This document shows, piece after piece, positions 1 to 7,358 of a DNA stretch of 7,358 bases (the first letter of the stretch is position 1; every line of letters begins with the position of its first letter). The notes under the pieces are model-generated. The model was given only the letters and a program-made list of their open reading frames with translations, did not search any database and had not been told where the DNA came from. The position numbers and the translations under genes are program-made. Source of the DNA: a bacterium (GTDB lineage Bacteria > Krumholzibacteriota > Krumholzibacteriia > Krumholzibacteriales > WJIX01); contig JAGHBT010000310.1 of NCBI GenBank assembly GCA_021160845.1, positions 1 through 7,358 of the forward strand. The letters run 5' to 3'.

Positions 1-2628
1 AGAGTGCGTGGTGTTCTTTCACTTTATACTGCACTTAGAAAGAATCTTGATAATTACGGTTGCGACATACACGCTCGTTTTAAAAGAGCGTGTAAACTTG
101 CTAAAAACAGTGTACTGAATGGGCCGTTCTATACATATGGATTTTATGATTATAATGAGATGCAGTATAGGTTGCTCCTTGCGGTTGCGAACAAAAACAA
201 TGTTGTTGTTTTCTTTCCCGCCGGAGAAGATAACAGGTATAGATTTGCTGCCCGCACCCTTGAGAAATTGGAAAAGGGAGGTTTTAAGCGCGCGGGGCTG
301 AGTGGTAAAAGCCATTGTGATAAACCGGACTTTCAACCTTCGCTTCTTTTGCTGGAAGCCTCAGACGAAGAGGAAGAGGCATCGGCGATAGTGCGGTTAA
401 TATTAAAGAAGATTGGCGAAGAGAAGGTTGCTTTGAGGGATATTGGGGTTGTTTATCCCTCATATGAAAATTTTGCTCCGCTCAAGGAGGTATTGGAAGA
501 GGCGGAGATACCATATTTTATAAGCAGTGAACCGGTCATGGAAAATAATCAGCTGTTCCGCGCTGTTGATCTTCTACTTGATATGCTCTCGGGGCAGACT
601 AAAAGAAAGCGGCTCGTTGAGTTTCTGGTTTCGGCGCCTCTTGAAGTGCCTTCTCAGTATGAGCTTAAGGCTGATCCCTTTTTGCTGTGGGTCAGAAAAA
701 GCGCTGAATTCGGGCTAGTTGGAGAAGAAGGCTGGATCGAAGAGAATGACGCTTTGGTTGATTTGCTTTCGAAGAGAGTGGAGTCTCCGGATGCTGATGA
801 TGCGGTCCTATCGGCAAAGATTGTGGGTGATGTTCTGAAGCGTCTATTGGACGCGAAAAAGGCCCTTGAGGAAAAACTCACCTGGCAGGAGATGTCCTCC
901 CGTTTGTCCGCTCTATTTAGAAATATTTTTAAAGCTGATTCGGGAGTGGATGATCTTTGTCTTTTCATTGAGAATTTTTCGGGATTTGATTCTGCTTCTC
1001 CTCCTGTCTCATTTCCCCTCTTTAAAAGAATTGTTAAAGCCCTTGTCAGTAATTCGAATCGGAAAAGAGGCGCCTTTTTAAGTGAAGGGATAACTCTCTT
1101 AACCCTGGATCAAGCGAGGGGACTGTCTTTTGAGGTGCTATTTCTGGCCGGGTTGACCGATGGCAACATTCCCGGTGGAATCAGGCAGGATCCCTTTTTG
1201 AAGGATTCAGAAAGGGCAAGGCTGAACGAGTTAACGTCGGGGAATATATTCCTGCAGAAAAAGATGGAAAGACTCGCCGAACAGGAACTTGTTTTTACAC
1301 TCGCGACGGGGTCTGCCACGCGCGAATTGATTTGCAGTATGCCTCTTTTTGAGGCTTCTTCCGGTAAAAAACGGATAAAATCCTTCTTTCTGGAATCCTT
1401 TGAAAACCGTGAGGCGGATAGTTCGGGAGACAAAAGGCTTCATAGGAAAAGAGTTACCAGAAATAAGATGCCGGAGCGGGATGAAGAAATTTTAAGTATT
1501 GATGAGTTTGATTATTCCCAGGCCTTATTGTTTCGTGCATCCTCTGGTGGACAGTTCCCGTCCGGAAGATTTTTTGCCAAATCTATAAAAATGCTTAAGA
1601 ATAGACACGGTATGAATCGTTTTACTCCGTGGGACGGTGTTTTTGAATCGAAAAGTGCCCGCGAGGGTATTCGTTCAATGCTGGTGGAAAAAGATTATTC
1701 ATTTTCCGCGACATCAATGGAGCGGTACGCGAAATGCCCCTTCTCGTTTTTTATGAATTATTTTCTTGGGGTTGAATCGATTGAGGAACCGGAAAGAATT
1801 GTCAGTATTAATTCTATGCAGAGGGGTTCTATAGTTCACAATCTTCTTGAAAGCCTTTACAGAAATTTAGATAAAGAAAACCTGCTTCCTCTTCAAAATG
1901 ATAAATGGCAGCGGATATCGCAGATTTTAAGAAAAACCGCCGGTATAATCTTTGCGGAATATTCGGAGGAAAATTTTGTTGGGTTCGGACTCTTGTGGGA
2001 GATTGAAAAACAGGAAATGGAACGTTCCGTAGAGATGTTTCTCGAAAAAGAGCTTGAGGAAAAGGGAGGGTACACTCCGGTTTCATTTGAAAAATCGTTC
2101 GGCTTCGGCGGAAAGAACGTCGAAATCGAACTTCCCGGAAAGAAAAAGATTAGATTCAGAGGAAAAATCGATAGGATCGACTTTAAAGGGAATGAAGGTT
2201 TTAGAGTAATAGATTATAAAACGGGCAAATTGAAAGGGAAAGATAATGATTTAAATGGCGGCAATTACCTTCAGCTTCCGGTATATCTTCTGGGTGCTTC
2301 CTGTATTTCCGGCCGGCCTGTAGAGTCAGGTGTCGCCGAGTACAGAAAGGTGAATAAAAAGGGGGGGAAGAGTTCTGTGAAGTTTAGCGGGACGGAACTG
2401 GAAAACGATAGGGCTGAGTTTAATGAAATACTGAGAATTATTATAAGCGGGATAGAGGATGGACTCTTTTTCGCGTTTCCATCGCGGGATAACTGTAAGT
2501 TTTGTCCGTTTGCTTCTGTGTGCCCGGCCGGCAAAACGGCCATTTTTAAGAAGAAGGCTGTTTTTGATGATAGGTGCCGTGATTATTTAGAGATGAAAGG
2601 TCTGCTTCAGGGAGAAAGAGATGAATAG
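1..2628 (+). CDS. addB: ATP-dependent helicase/nuclease subunit B (AddB), 5'-partial
   Basis: This is the AddB subunit of the AddAB complex, which resects double-strand DNA ends, cuts one strand with its own nuclease and in studied homologues recognises Chi. The frame is open from base 1, so the GTG at position 4 is unlikely to be the true start. Residues below are counted from it. The first visible homology (G46-F-Y-D49) normally lies about 200 residues into the family, so the N-terminus, including any Walker A motif, is missing. Residues 1-550 look like the inactivated UvrD-like domains, including the T367-P390 segment (LAGLTDG core). The C-terminal PD-(D/E)XK domain has H612, D723 in GKIDRID, D737 and K739 in DYKTGK. 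Fe-S ligands are C578 (AKCPF) and C831, C834, C840 (CxxCx5C), the spacing known for AddB. The stop overlaps addA by 8 bp. Identification is firm; only the missing start is uncertain. Confidence 0.93.
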   Translation, partial: RVRGVLSLYTALRKNLDNYGCDIHARFKRACKLAKNSVLNGPFYTYGFYDYNEMQYRLLLAVANKNNVVVFFPAGEDNRYRFAARTLEKLEKGGFKRAGLSGKSHCDKPDFQPSLLLLEASDEEEEASAIVRLILKKIGEEKVALRDIGVVYPSYENFAPLKEVLEEAEIPYFISSEPVMENNQLFRAVDLLLDMLSGQTKRKRLVEFLVSAPLEVPSQYELKADPFLLWVRKSAEFGLVGEEGWIEENDALVDLLSKRVESPDADDAVLSAKIVGDVLKRLLDAKKALEEKLTWQEMSSRLSALFRNIFKADSGVDDLCLFIENFSGFDSASPPVSFPLFKRIVKALVSNSNRKRGAFLSEGITLLTLDQARGLSFEVLFLAGLTDGNIPGGIRQDPFLKDSERARLNELTSGNIFLQKKMERLAEQELVFTLATGSATRELICSMPLFEASSGKKRIKSFFLESFENREADSSGDKRLHRKRVTRNKMPERDEEILSIDEFDYSQALLFRASSGGQFPSGRFFAKSIKMLKNRHGMNRFTPWDGVFESKSAREGIRSMLVEKDYSFSATSMERYAKCPFSFFMNYFLGVESIEEPERIVSINSMQRGSIVHNLLESLYRNLDKENLLPLQNDKWQRISQILRKTAGIIFAEYSEENFVGFGLLWEIEKQEMERSVEMFLEKELEEKGGYTPVSFEKSFGFGGKNVEIELPGKKKIRFRGKIDRIDFKGNEGFRVIDYKTGKLKGKDNDLNGGNYLQLPVYLLGASCISGRPVESGVAEYRKVNKKGGKSSVKFSGTELENDRAEFNEILRIIISGIEDGLFFAFPSRDNCKFCPFASVCPAGKTAIFKKKAVFDDRCRDYLEMKGLLQGERDE
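2610..2628 (+). promoter_or_regulatory. addA ribosome binding site and addB/addA 8-bp overlap
   Basis: A Shine-Dalgarno-like GGGAG (2610-2614) sits inside the last codons of addB, about 6 bases before the addA ATG at 2621. The addB stop TAG is at 2626-2628, so the genes overlap by 8 bases in different frames. This supports the chosen addA start and suggests translational coupling, which would keep the two subunits near equal amounts. The coupling itself is inferred. Confidence 0.75.
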
Positions 2629-5600
2629 CAGAGAAAAGCCTCTTGTCGATCAGGCTCAAAGGGAAAAAGCTGTAGAAGCGATCGATGAGTCCATCTGCCT
2701 TGAAGCCGGAGCGGGAACGGGAAAAACAACTTTGCTCGTTAACCGTTATCTGTCGATTTTAAAAATGGGGAGAGCGAAATGTACGGAGATAGTTGCTATC
2801 ACCTTCACAGAGAAAGCGGCCGCGGAGATGAAGACGAGGCTGCGGAGGGAGATAACAGCGCTCGCCGAATCGGATGCCGATGGCGATTCTAAAATAAAAG
2901 GGGCTCTTGTTGATTTGGAAAGGGCGCCTATATCTACAATTCATTCTTTTGCCTCTTCGCTTCTTAGAGATTTTCCTGTGGAAGCGGGTATAGATCCCGG
3001 GTTTTCCATGCTTACCGATCCTGATGATTCTTTGTTTCTGGAGGAATGCTGGTATGATTTTCTTTCCAAAACATCACATCCGCATGATTACTTTTTAAAG
3101 CGTTTCCTGGGTATCGGCGGTGGGGTCGACAAACTGAAGGAGCTTGCCTTAGCTTTTTACTACACCCGTTCACAAAGATACGTGACGGGCATTCTGGAAA
3201 ATAAAGATATAAAAAATAATGATCTGAAAGAGATTATGTTAAAAAGAGATAACGGTAAAGCGGGAAAGGATCTGATAGATATCAGCCCGTTTTATAAAGC
3301 TTTAAACGAATACGCCAAGCTGCTGTTACAGCTGATTGGGGAGTATTGTATAACCCCGGAAGATAATGGATATAAAGAGATAGACAGATTTCTAAAGCAG
3401 TTTGCAATAGCTTGTAAATTGGAGGGTGAGGCGCTCGAAGACTTTCTTCTGCAGATTGATATGCCGAAGGCCAAAGGTAAGAAATCGAACTGGAATCCGC
3501 CTGAGAAGTGTACCGAGCAGAAGGAAATTGTAAAGGAGATGGCGAGCCTTCAGAAAGAGTTCAGACAGCTTTTTATGGACAGGGTTATAGAGGGCCTAAC
3601 ATTTTGGTTTGAGGAATTTCTCGGCTATACGGAAAAACAAAAGAAAGCGGAAGGGGTACTCGATTTTGACGATCTTCTGATCGAAGCGAGAAAACTTCTG
3701 GGAAATCCGGAAGTGCTTGAGTTTCTTCAGGAACGTTACCGATATATTCTTGTTGATGAATTTCAGGATACCGATTCTCTTCAGGCGGAGATTGTCTTTT
3801 TGCTTGGGGGGATGGGAAAAAACGGGAAGCTGCCCGGAAATTCTGAACATTCAAGTTTGTTTATTGTTGGAGATCCGAAGCAGAGTATTTACAGATTCAG
3901 AAAAGCCGACATTGAAGTTTACGAGACTGTAAAAGAGCATTTTTTCGATAAGGTTTCAAATCTCAAAATAAGCCAGAATTTCAGGTCGGGAAGCGGGATT
4001 TTAAACTGGATAAACGCGGCATTTTCCACTTTGATAAAGAAGCCCGAAGACGGCAGATATCAGCCGGTCTATGAATCTATTCACCCTCACCGCAGCGACG
4101 CGGACACGGCTGTAGCCTTGCTCGATCTCGAGTATAAAGATAAAGATATGAAAGCTGACGAGCTTCGCGCTATGGAGGGGAAAGGTGTGACGAGACTGAT
4201 TAAATGGCTCATAGGAGAAGAAAGGCTTGTTAGAGATGTGGACACCAAACAGTTCCGGCCGGTGAAATATAGCGACATCGCTTTGATCTACCGTGGAAGT
4301 ACCGGTCTGGAAAACTATGAAAATCCACTTCGGTCCGAAGAAATTCCATATGTTGTCGAAGGGGGCGGGCTTTATTTTACCCGGCAGGAGATCCGTGATC
4401 TTTCAGCCGCTGTCTGGGCGATAGAAGATCCATGGGATTCTGCCGCTCTTGTTGCGGCTCTTCGTTCATCCCTATTTGGGTTTAGTGACGAGGAAATATA
4501 TATCTTTAAGGAAAACGAAGGAAAACTGAATTATCTCTCAGAAGAAGTTTCTGGATGGACCGGATTTGAAGATTTTGAAAAAGCCTTCGGGCTTCTGGCT
4601 GATCTGCATAAAACCCGGAATCAAAGGGGAGCGGCGGAAACTATAAAGGAACTCGTGCGGAGGACAAATTTTAAAGAGGTCTCTCTTTTTAGAACTCATG
4701 GCGATCAGAGGGTCGCGAATATTGAGAAGGCGCTGCAGAAGGCTCGTGATTTCGATAAGTCGCTTCATTCATTCAGATATTTTGCCAGATGGATTAAGGA
4801 TCAGTGTTTATCAGGAACCAAGGAGGGAGAATCATCTCTTGTTGAAGAAGATGAAAACGCGGTCAGACTGACTACTATCCATAAATCCAAGGGGTTGCAG
4901 TTCCCCGTGGTAATTTTGATAAACCTGCTTCAGGAAATCAGCTATAAGAATCGTATTTTAATAGATGGCGGCAGGAAAATAGATTTTAAGTTAAATGAAA
5001 AATGGCAGACAAGTGAATTTGCGACTCGGTTTGAACTGGATAAGTTAAAGGAAAACGCTGAAAACGCGAGGCTTCTCTATGTGGCTGCCACAAGAAGCGG
5101 TGATCTTCTTGTAATTCCTAACATACGACGGAAGAAAAGCTATTTCCAGCTTCTTGAAAACAGTCTTCCCGTTGACCCGGATGAAAAAGATATTACCGGG
5201 GAAGCTAGGGGCTTAGTTTCGCGTTTGTGTGTTTCACAATTTCCTTCTATGAGCGATGTAGCAAAACCCTATACGCGTATACGCAAAATAGATAACAGCT
5301 CAGGAAATGAAAAAGAGAAGAGAAAAGAACGGTGGCTTGCCAGCAGAAAAGAACTTATTGGGAAGGCTGCCGCTGCTCCGCTGGTGGTTTATCCGTCATC
5401 CGTGAAGAGAGAATTGTTCACAGACCGGTCTGATTTCAAAGAACCGCCGCGGGAACCCCGAAGCGGTGAGGGGGGAGCAGGAAAGTCTGCCGAGTTTGGA
5501 CTGGCCTTTCACCGTTTGATGGAGCTTGCTGATTTTAAGGCGCCGAACGATCTTAAAAAACTGGCCGAGGCGGTTTCGATCGACTACGGCCTGGCCGGGA

Positions 5601-6013
5601 TGGAAAATGAACTTGTTTCTCTGGCGGCAAAGGCCTTGTCGTCGGATCTTATAAAAAGGGTTTCAAAATCAGAGAAGATTTTCCGTGAAGTGCCTTTCTC
5701 GGTTCCCGTTCACGGGAAGTCCCCGGGCGCTGATTCAAAAGAAATAGAATACATAAATGGAAGAATTGACCTGCTGTTTGATTTTGCCGGGGAGTGGACG
5801 GTGGTTGATTATAAAACGGATGACATAAAAGATATCGAAGAAAGATTCAGGCTTTACCGAGGTCAGGGTGCTGTATACGCTCTGGCTTTAAAAAGACTTG
5901 GAATTGAATTAGCAGGCGGAGTCGTATTCTATTTTGTCCGCCCGGATAAGGAAATGACCTTGAAAATTTCAGATATTGGAACAGATGATCTAATGGGATT
6001 TTCCTTCGATTAG
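2621..6013 (+). CDS. addA: ATP-dependent helicase/nuclease subunit A (AddA)
   Basis: This is the motor subunit of AddAB: a 3'-to-5' SF1A helicase fused to a RecB-family nuclease, acting in the cytoplasm on broken DNA ends. All helicase motifs are visible: Q motif around Q13, Walker A AGAGTGKT (29-36), motif Ia ITFTEKAAAEM (60-70), ISTIHSF (104-110), Walker B DEFQDT (379-384), motif III GDPKQSIYRFR (417-427), QNFRS (452-456), a 2B-type segment with D552 to R558, EGGG (580-583) and LRS (614-616), motif V TTIHKSKGLQF (751-761) and motif VI LLYVAATR (818-825). A charged linker (about 880-955) leads to the nuclease, with H964 in FHRLME, D1050 in GRIDLLF, and D1063 and K1065 in DYKTDD. The 13-residue D-to-D spacing matches E. 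coli RecB. At 1130 residues it is slightly shorter than Firmicutes AddA (about 1230). It follows addB directly and no motif looks damaged. A RecB assignment is less likely because the partner is AddB. Confidence 0.96.
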   Translation: MNSREKPLVDQAQREKAVEAIDESICLEAGAGTGKTTLLVNRYLSILKMGRAKCTEIVAITFTEKAAAEMKTRLRREITALAESDADGDSKIKGALVDLERAPISTIHSFASSLLRDFPVEAGIDPGFSMLTDPDDSLFLEECWYDFLSKTSHPHDYFLKRFLGIGGGVDKLKELALAFYYTRSQRYVTGILENKDIKNNDLKEIMLKRDNGKAGKDLIDISPFYKALNEYAKLLLQLIGEYCITPEDNGYKEIDRFLKQFAIACKLEGEALEDFLLQIDMPKAKGKKSNWNPPEKCTEQKEIVKEMASLQKEFRQLFMDRVIEGLTFWFEEFLGYTEKQKKAEGVLDFDDLLIEARKLLGNPEVLEFLQERYRYILVDEFQDTDSLQAEIVFLLGGMGKNGKLPGNSEHSSLFIVGDPKQSIYRFRKADIEVYETVKEHFFDKVSNLKISQNFRSGSGILNWINAAFSTLIKKPEDGRYQPVYESIHPHRSDADTAVALLDLEYKDKDMKADELRAMEGKGVTRLIKWLIGEERLVRDVDTKQFRPVKYSDIALIYRGSTGLENYENPLRSEEIPYVVEGGGLYFTRQEIRDLSAAVWAIEDPWDSAALVAALRSSLFGFSDEEIYIFKENEGKLNYLSEEVSGWTGFEDFEKAFGLLADLHKTRNQRGAAETIKELVRRTNFKEVSLFRTHGDQRVANIEKALQKARDFDKSLHSFRYFARWIKDQCLSGTKEGESSLVEEDENAVRLTTIHKSKGLQFPVVILINLLQEISYKNRILIDGGRKIDFKLNEKWQTSEFATRFELDKLKENAENARLLYVAATRSGDLLVIPNIRRKKSYFQLLENSLPVDPDEKDITGEARGLVSRLCVSQFPSMSDVAKPYTRIRKIDNSSGNEKEKRKERWLASRKELIGKAAAAPLVVYPSSVKRELFTDRSDFKEPPREPRSGEGGAGKSAEFGLAFHRLMELADFKAPNDLKKLAEAVSIDYGLAGMENELVSLAAKALSSDLIKRVSKSEKIFREVPFSVPVHGKSPGADSKEIEYINGRIDLLFDFAGEWTVVDYKTDDIKDIEERFRLYRGQGAVYALALKRLGIELAGGVVFYFVRPDKEMTLKISDIGTDDLMGFSFD

Positions 6014-6021
6014 GATATTAT

Positions 6022-6057
6022 GACAAAGTGATCGGTTCTGGAGAACAGTTTGTCTTT
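6022..6057 (+). terminator. weak terminator-like inverted repeat after addA
   Basis: Starting nine bases after the addA stop, GACAAA (6022-6027) can pair with TTTGTC (6049-6054). Inside it, GTTC (6035-6038) pairs with GAAC (6043-6046) around a TGGA tetraloop. A short T-rich stretch (TCTTT) follows. The internal loop is asymmetric (7 and 2 bases), the stem is poor in G and C and there is no clean T-run. It is therefore at best a weak intrinsic terminator for the addBA transcript and could be chance. Confidence 0.22.
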
Positions 6058-6136
6058 CGGCCTCTTGATGGGAAGAAATTTTAGCTGGTAGCTTATCTAT
6101 AATTGCCGGACATTAACAGCCGGTACGCGGGGAATC

Positions 6137-6165
6137 TTGACAGAGATAGGGTATGCCTGTATCTT
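6137..6165 (+). promoter_or_regulatory. candidate sigma70-type promoter for the ligase-like gene
   Basis: A perfect -35 consensus TTGACA (6137-6142) is followed after exactly 17 bases by TATCTT (6160-6165), which matches the -10 consensus at four of six positions, including the key second A and last T. Transcription would start near 6172, leaving a leader of about 34 bases before the ATG at 6206. It lies in the only noncoding gap of the window and points toward the membrane-protein gene, which fits a new transcription unit. A perfect TATAAT also occurs at 6098-6103, but has no recognisable -35 at 16-18 bases. Confidence 0.5.
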
Positions 6166-6192
6166 TTGTTGAGTTTGTGTGAATTATCCTTT

Positions 6193-6208
6193 AGGACTTT
6201 CATGAATG
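6193..6208 (+). promoter_or_regulatory. ribosome binding site and start choice of the ligase-like gene
   Basis: AGGA (6193-6196) lies 9 bases before the ATG at 6206. An in-frame TGA at 6203-6205 directly precedes that ATG, so the gene cannot start further upstream. The next in-frame ATGs are at 6215, with no better Shine-Dalgarno, and at 6254, where GGG abuts the start codon too closely. The ATG at 6206 is preferred; 6215 remains possible. Confidence 0.55.
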
Positions 6209-7358
6209 GATAGTATGGATCTTCGTTTAAATACCGAACCGCTACGAAAAGGGATGAACCTGTTTATTTTGCTGTTTGTGGCGGGATCTGTGTTTTCAAT
6301 TGCCGTGACACAGATGGCGCTAACCCTGGCAGTATTGTTCTGGATTATGATCATGCTGAGGGAGAAGAATTTTCTAGTGCGTAGAAGCTCCCTCGATTAC
6401 TACTTCCTTGCTTTTGCCGTAATCGGGTTTGTTTCCCTTGTCTTTTGCCCGGATAAGGGTTCCGTAGTTAATTTTTTGAAACGTATCCTTTTGATCACAA
6501 TCGTTTATTTACTTGCCGGCAATCTTAGTGAAAAGAGGTTGATCAAGACCCTTCTTGTAACCTTGTCCGGCACTATGATCCTTTTAGCCGTCTTCGGAAT
6601 ATGGAAATATTTAGCGGGAATAGGTGGGCTTTCCGGCAGACTGAAGCTTTTTCATCATTATATGACTTCGGGCGGCATTTTGATGATTGTGGCGTTGATA
6701 ACATTCGCTTTTCTTCTCGTCAAGGCTCCGCGTAGGGTTCGTATCGCCGCTTTGGCGGCAGTCGGGTTAATGCTGTTGCCTCTGATTTTTACCTTTACAA
6801 GAAGCTCGTGGCTTGGACTTATTGCCGGTATGATATTCATGAGCGTTCTGCAGAACAGAAAAGTATTGATCGGCATTGGTATATTGGTAGCGGCTTTTTG
6901 GCTATTAGCGACCGGTTCGATGAAAGATCGCGCGGCCAGCGCTTTCGATCCGTCCCATCCGAGAAATACTGAACGTGTTTATATGTGGAAAGCCGGCGCT
7001 GAAATGATTAAGGATAATCCGGTGACCGGAGTTGGCGATATTGATCTTACAAAGCTCTATAATGAGTATAAACCGCCCCAGGCGATAGAGTCCCCGGGGC
7101 ACTTGCACAACAATTTTATCATGTTCGGTGTGATTTGGGGAATTCCCGGCTTGCTCATCTTTTTGATTTTGTTCGGAAAGATTCTGTTGACTGAAATTCG
7201 TGTTTTTATATCGGTTCCACAGGAGGAATGGTTACTCAAGGGAGTGGCTCTCGGCGCGCTTGGCACCTTCACCGGATTTCATGTGGCCGGTCTTTTTGAA
7301 TGGAATTTCGGCGACGCCGAGATCGTTATGCTGTTCTGGATGACGGTGGGATTTTCAC
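6206..7358 (+). CDS. O-antigen ligase / Wzy_C-family polytopic membrane protein, 3'-partial
   Basis: A frame of 384 codons runs from the ATG at 6206 to the window edge without a stop. The product is a multi-spanning inner-membrane protein with hydrophobic stretches around residues 18-51, 65-80, 94-104, 114-137, 156-172, 180-196, 202-215, 220-236, 303-328 and 346-363, and one starting near 371. It has the family's hallmarks: an Arg in TFTRSSWLG (R199), a large periplasmic-type loop (about 237-300) with NTERVYMW (R257) and the NPVTGVG turn (271-277), then HLHNNF (H301). In E. coli WaaL, two arginines and a histidine in comparable order are needed to transfer O-antigen from undecaprenyl diphosphate to lipid A-core. 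The C-terminal GLFEWNFGDAE region is also typical, so probably only a short tail is missing. The same superfamily includes Wzy polymerases and other glycan ligases. The superfamily is well supported, the exact substrate is not. No flanking glycosyltransferase is visible to decide. Confidence 0.85.
   Translation, partial: MDSMDLRLNTEPLRKGMNLFILLFVAGSVFSIAVTQMALTLAVLFWIMIMLREKNFLVRRSSLDYYFLAFAVIGFVSLVFCPDKGSVVNFLKRILLITIVYLLAGNLSEKRLIKTLLVTLSGTMILLAVFGIWKYLAGIGGLSGRLKLFHHYMTSGGILMIVALITFAFLLVKAPRRVRIAALAAVGLMLLPLIFTFTRSSWLGLIAGMIFMSVLQNRKVLIGIGILVAAFWLLATGSMKDRAASAFDPSHPRNTERVYMWKAGAEMIKDNPVTGVGDIDLTKLYNEYKPPQAIESPGHLHNNFIMFGVIWGIPGLLIFLILFGKILLTEIRVFISVPQEEWLLKGVALGALGTFTGFHVAGLFEWNFGDAEIVMLFWMTVGFS

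Noticed and set aside
4..6. GTG at position 4 as the start codon of addB
   Set aside because: The frame is open to base 1, there is no room to see a ribosome binding site, and the family needs roughly 200 more N-terminal residues. The gene is cut by the window edge.
4134..4147. Small tandem repeat ATAAAGATAAAGAT in addA
   Set aside because: Two short units inside a Lys/Asp-rich coding stretch (EYKDKDMK) are explained by the protein sequence and codon use.
5094..5466. Two copies of GAAGCGG (5094-5100 and 5460-5466), the Chi sequence reported for Staphylococcus aureus
   Set aside because: A 7-mer is expected about 0.45 times per strand in this length, so two copies carry little weight, and nothing links this organism to Staphylococcus.
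6020..6090. Possible small ORFs in the gap after addA (ATG at 6020 and near 6068)
   Set aside because: Both close within a few codons and have no credible ribosome binding site or coding signal.
6202..6213. ATG at 6202 as an alternative start or leader peptide
   Set aside because: This frame stops after three codons (ATG AAT GGA TAG) and has no evidence of being a real leader peptide.
6658..7272. Minus-strand open frames of 67-72 codons opposite the ligase-like gene
   Set aside because: They lie wholly inside the antisense of a well-supported membrane-protein gene and show no recognisable family; they are shadow frames.
1..7358. Defence system, CRISPR array, mobile element or other undescribed cassette
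   Set aside because: Apart from the gap after addA, the window is covered by addB, addA and the ligase-like gene. I saw no regularly spaced repeats, transposase, integrase, attachment site or toxin-antitoxin signature on either strand. The RecB-family nucleases belong to AddAB and not to a phage-defence operon.

Overview
The window holds two complete or near-complete protein genes, a third cut off at the right edge, and one short intergenic gap, all on the + strand. Positions 1-6013 are an addB-addA pair encoding the two subunits of an AddAB-type helicase-nuclease, which processes double-strand DNA ends for RecA-dependent recombination. addB is missing its 5' end (reading frame already open at base 1). 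addA is complete. The two genes overlap by 8 bp, so they are almost certainly co-transcribed and translationally coupled.

Both subunits keep an intact-looking PD-(D/E)XK nuclease domain. AddB also keeps the four cysteines of the 4Fe-4S staple, and AddA carries the full set of UvrD/Rep-type (SF1A) helicase motifs. This is the expected layout of a functional dual-nuclease, single-motor AddAB enzyme. AddB binds and staples the complex and probably scans for Chi. AddA unwinds DNA and cuts the other strand.

Positions 6014-6205 are a gap of about 190 bp with a good candidate sigma70-type promoter (TTGACA, 17 bp, TATCTT) and a weak terminator-like inverted repeat just after addA. From 6206 to the right edge runs an open reading frame of 384 visible codons with no stop. 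It encodes a polytopic membrane protein of the O-antigen ligase / Wzy_C superfamily, with the characteristic Arg...Arg...His residues. It appears to be a separate transcription unit concerned with surface polysaccharide or LPS.

Organism: a bacterium using the standard code, of moderate GC content. An O-antigen ligase-like protein points to an outer-membrane (Gram-negative) organism, and AddAB with Fe-S AddB suggests a lineage that uses AddAB instead of RecBCD. I cannot name the phylum from this window. I see no mobile element, CRISPR array, tRNA, rRNA, toxin-antitoxin pair or defence cassette, and no convincing sign of an undescribed system. The content looks like ordinary core genome.
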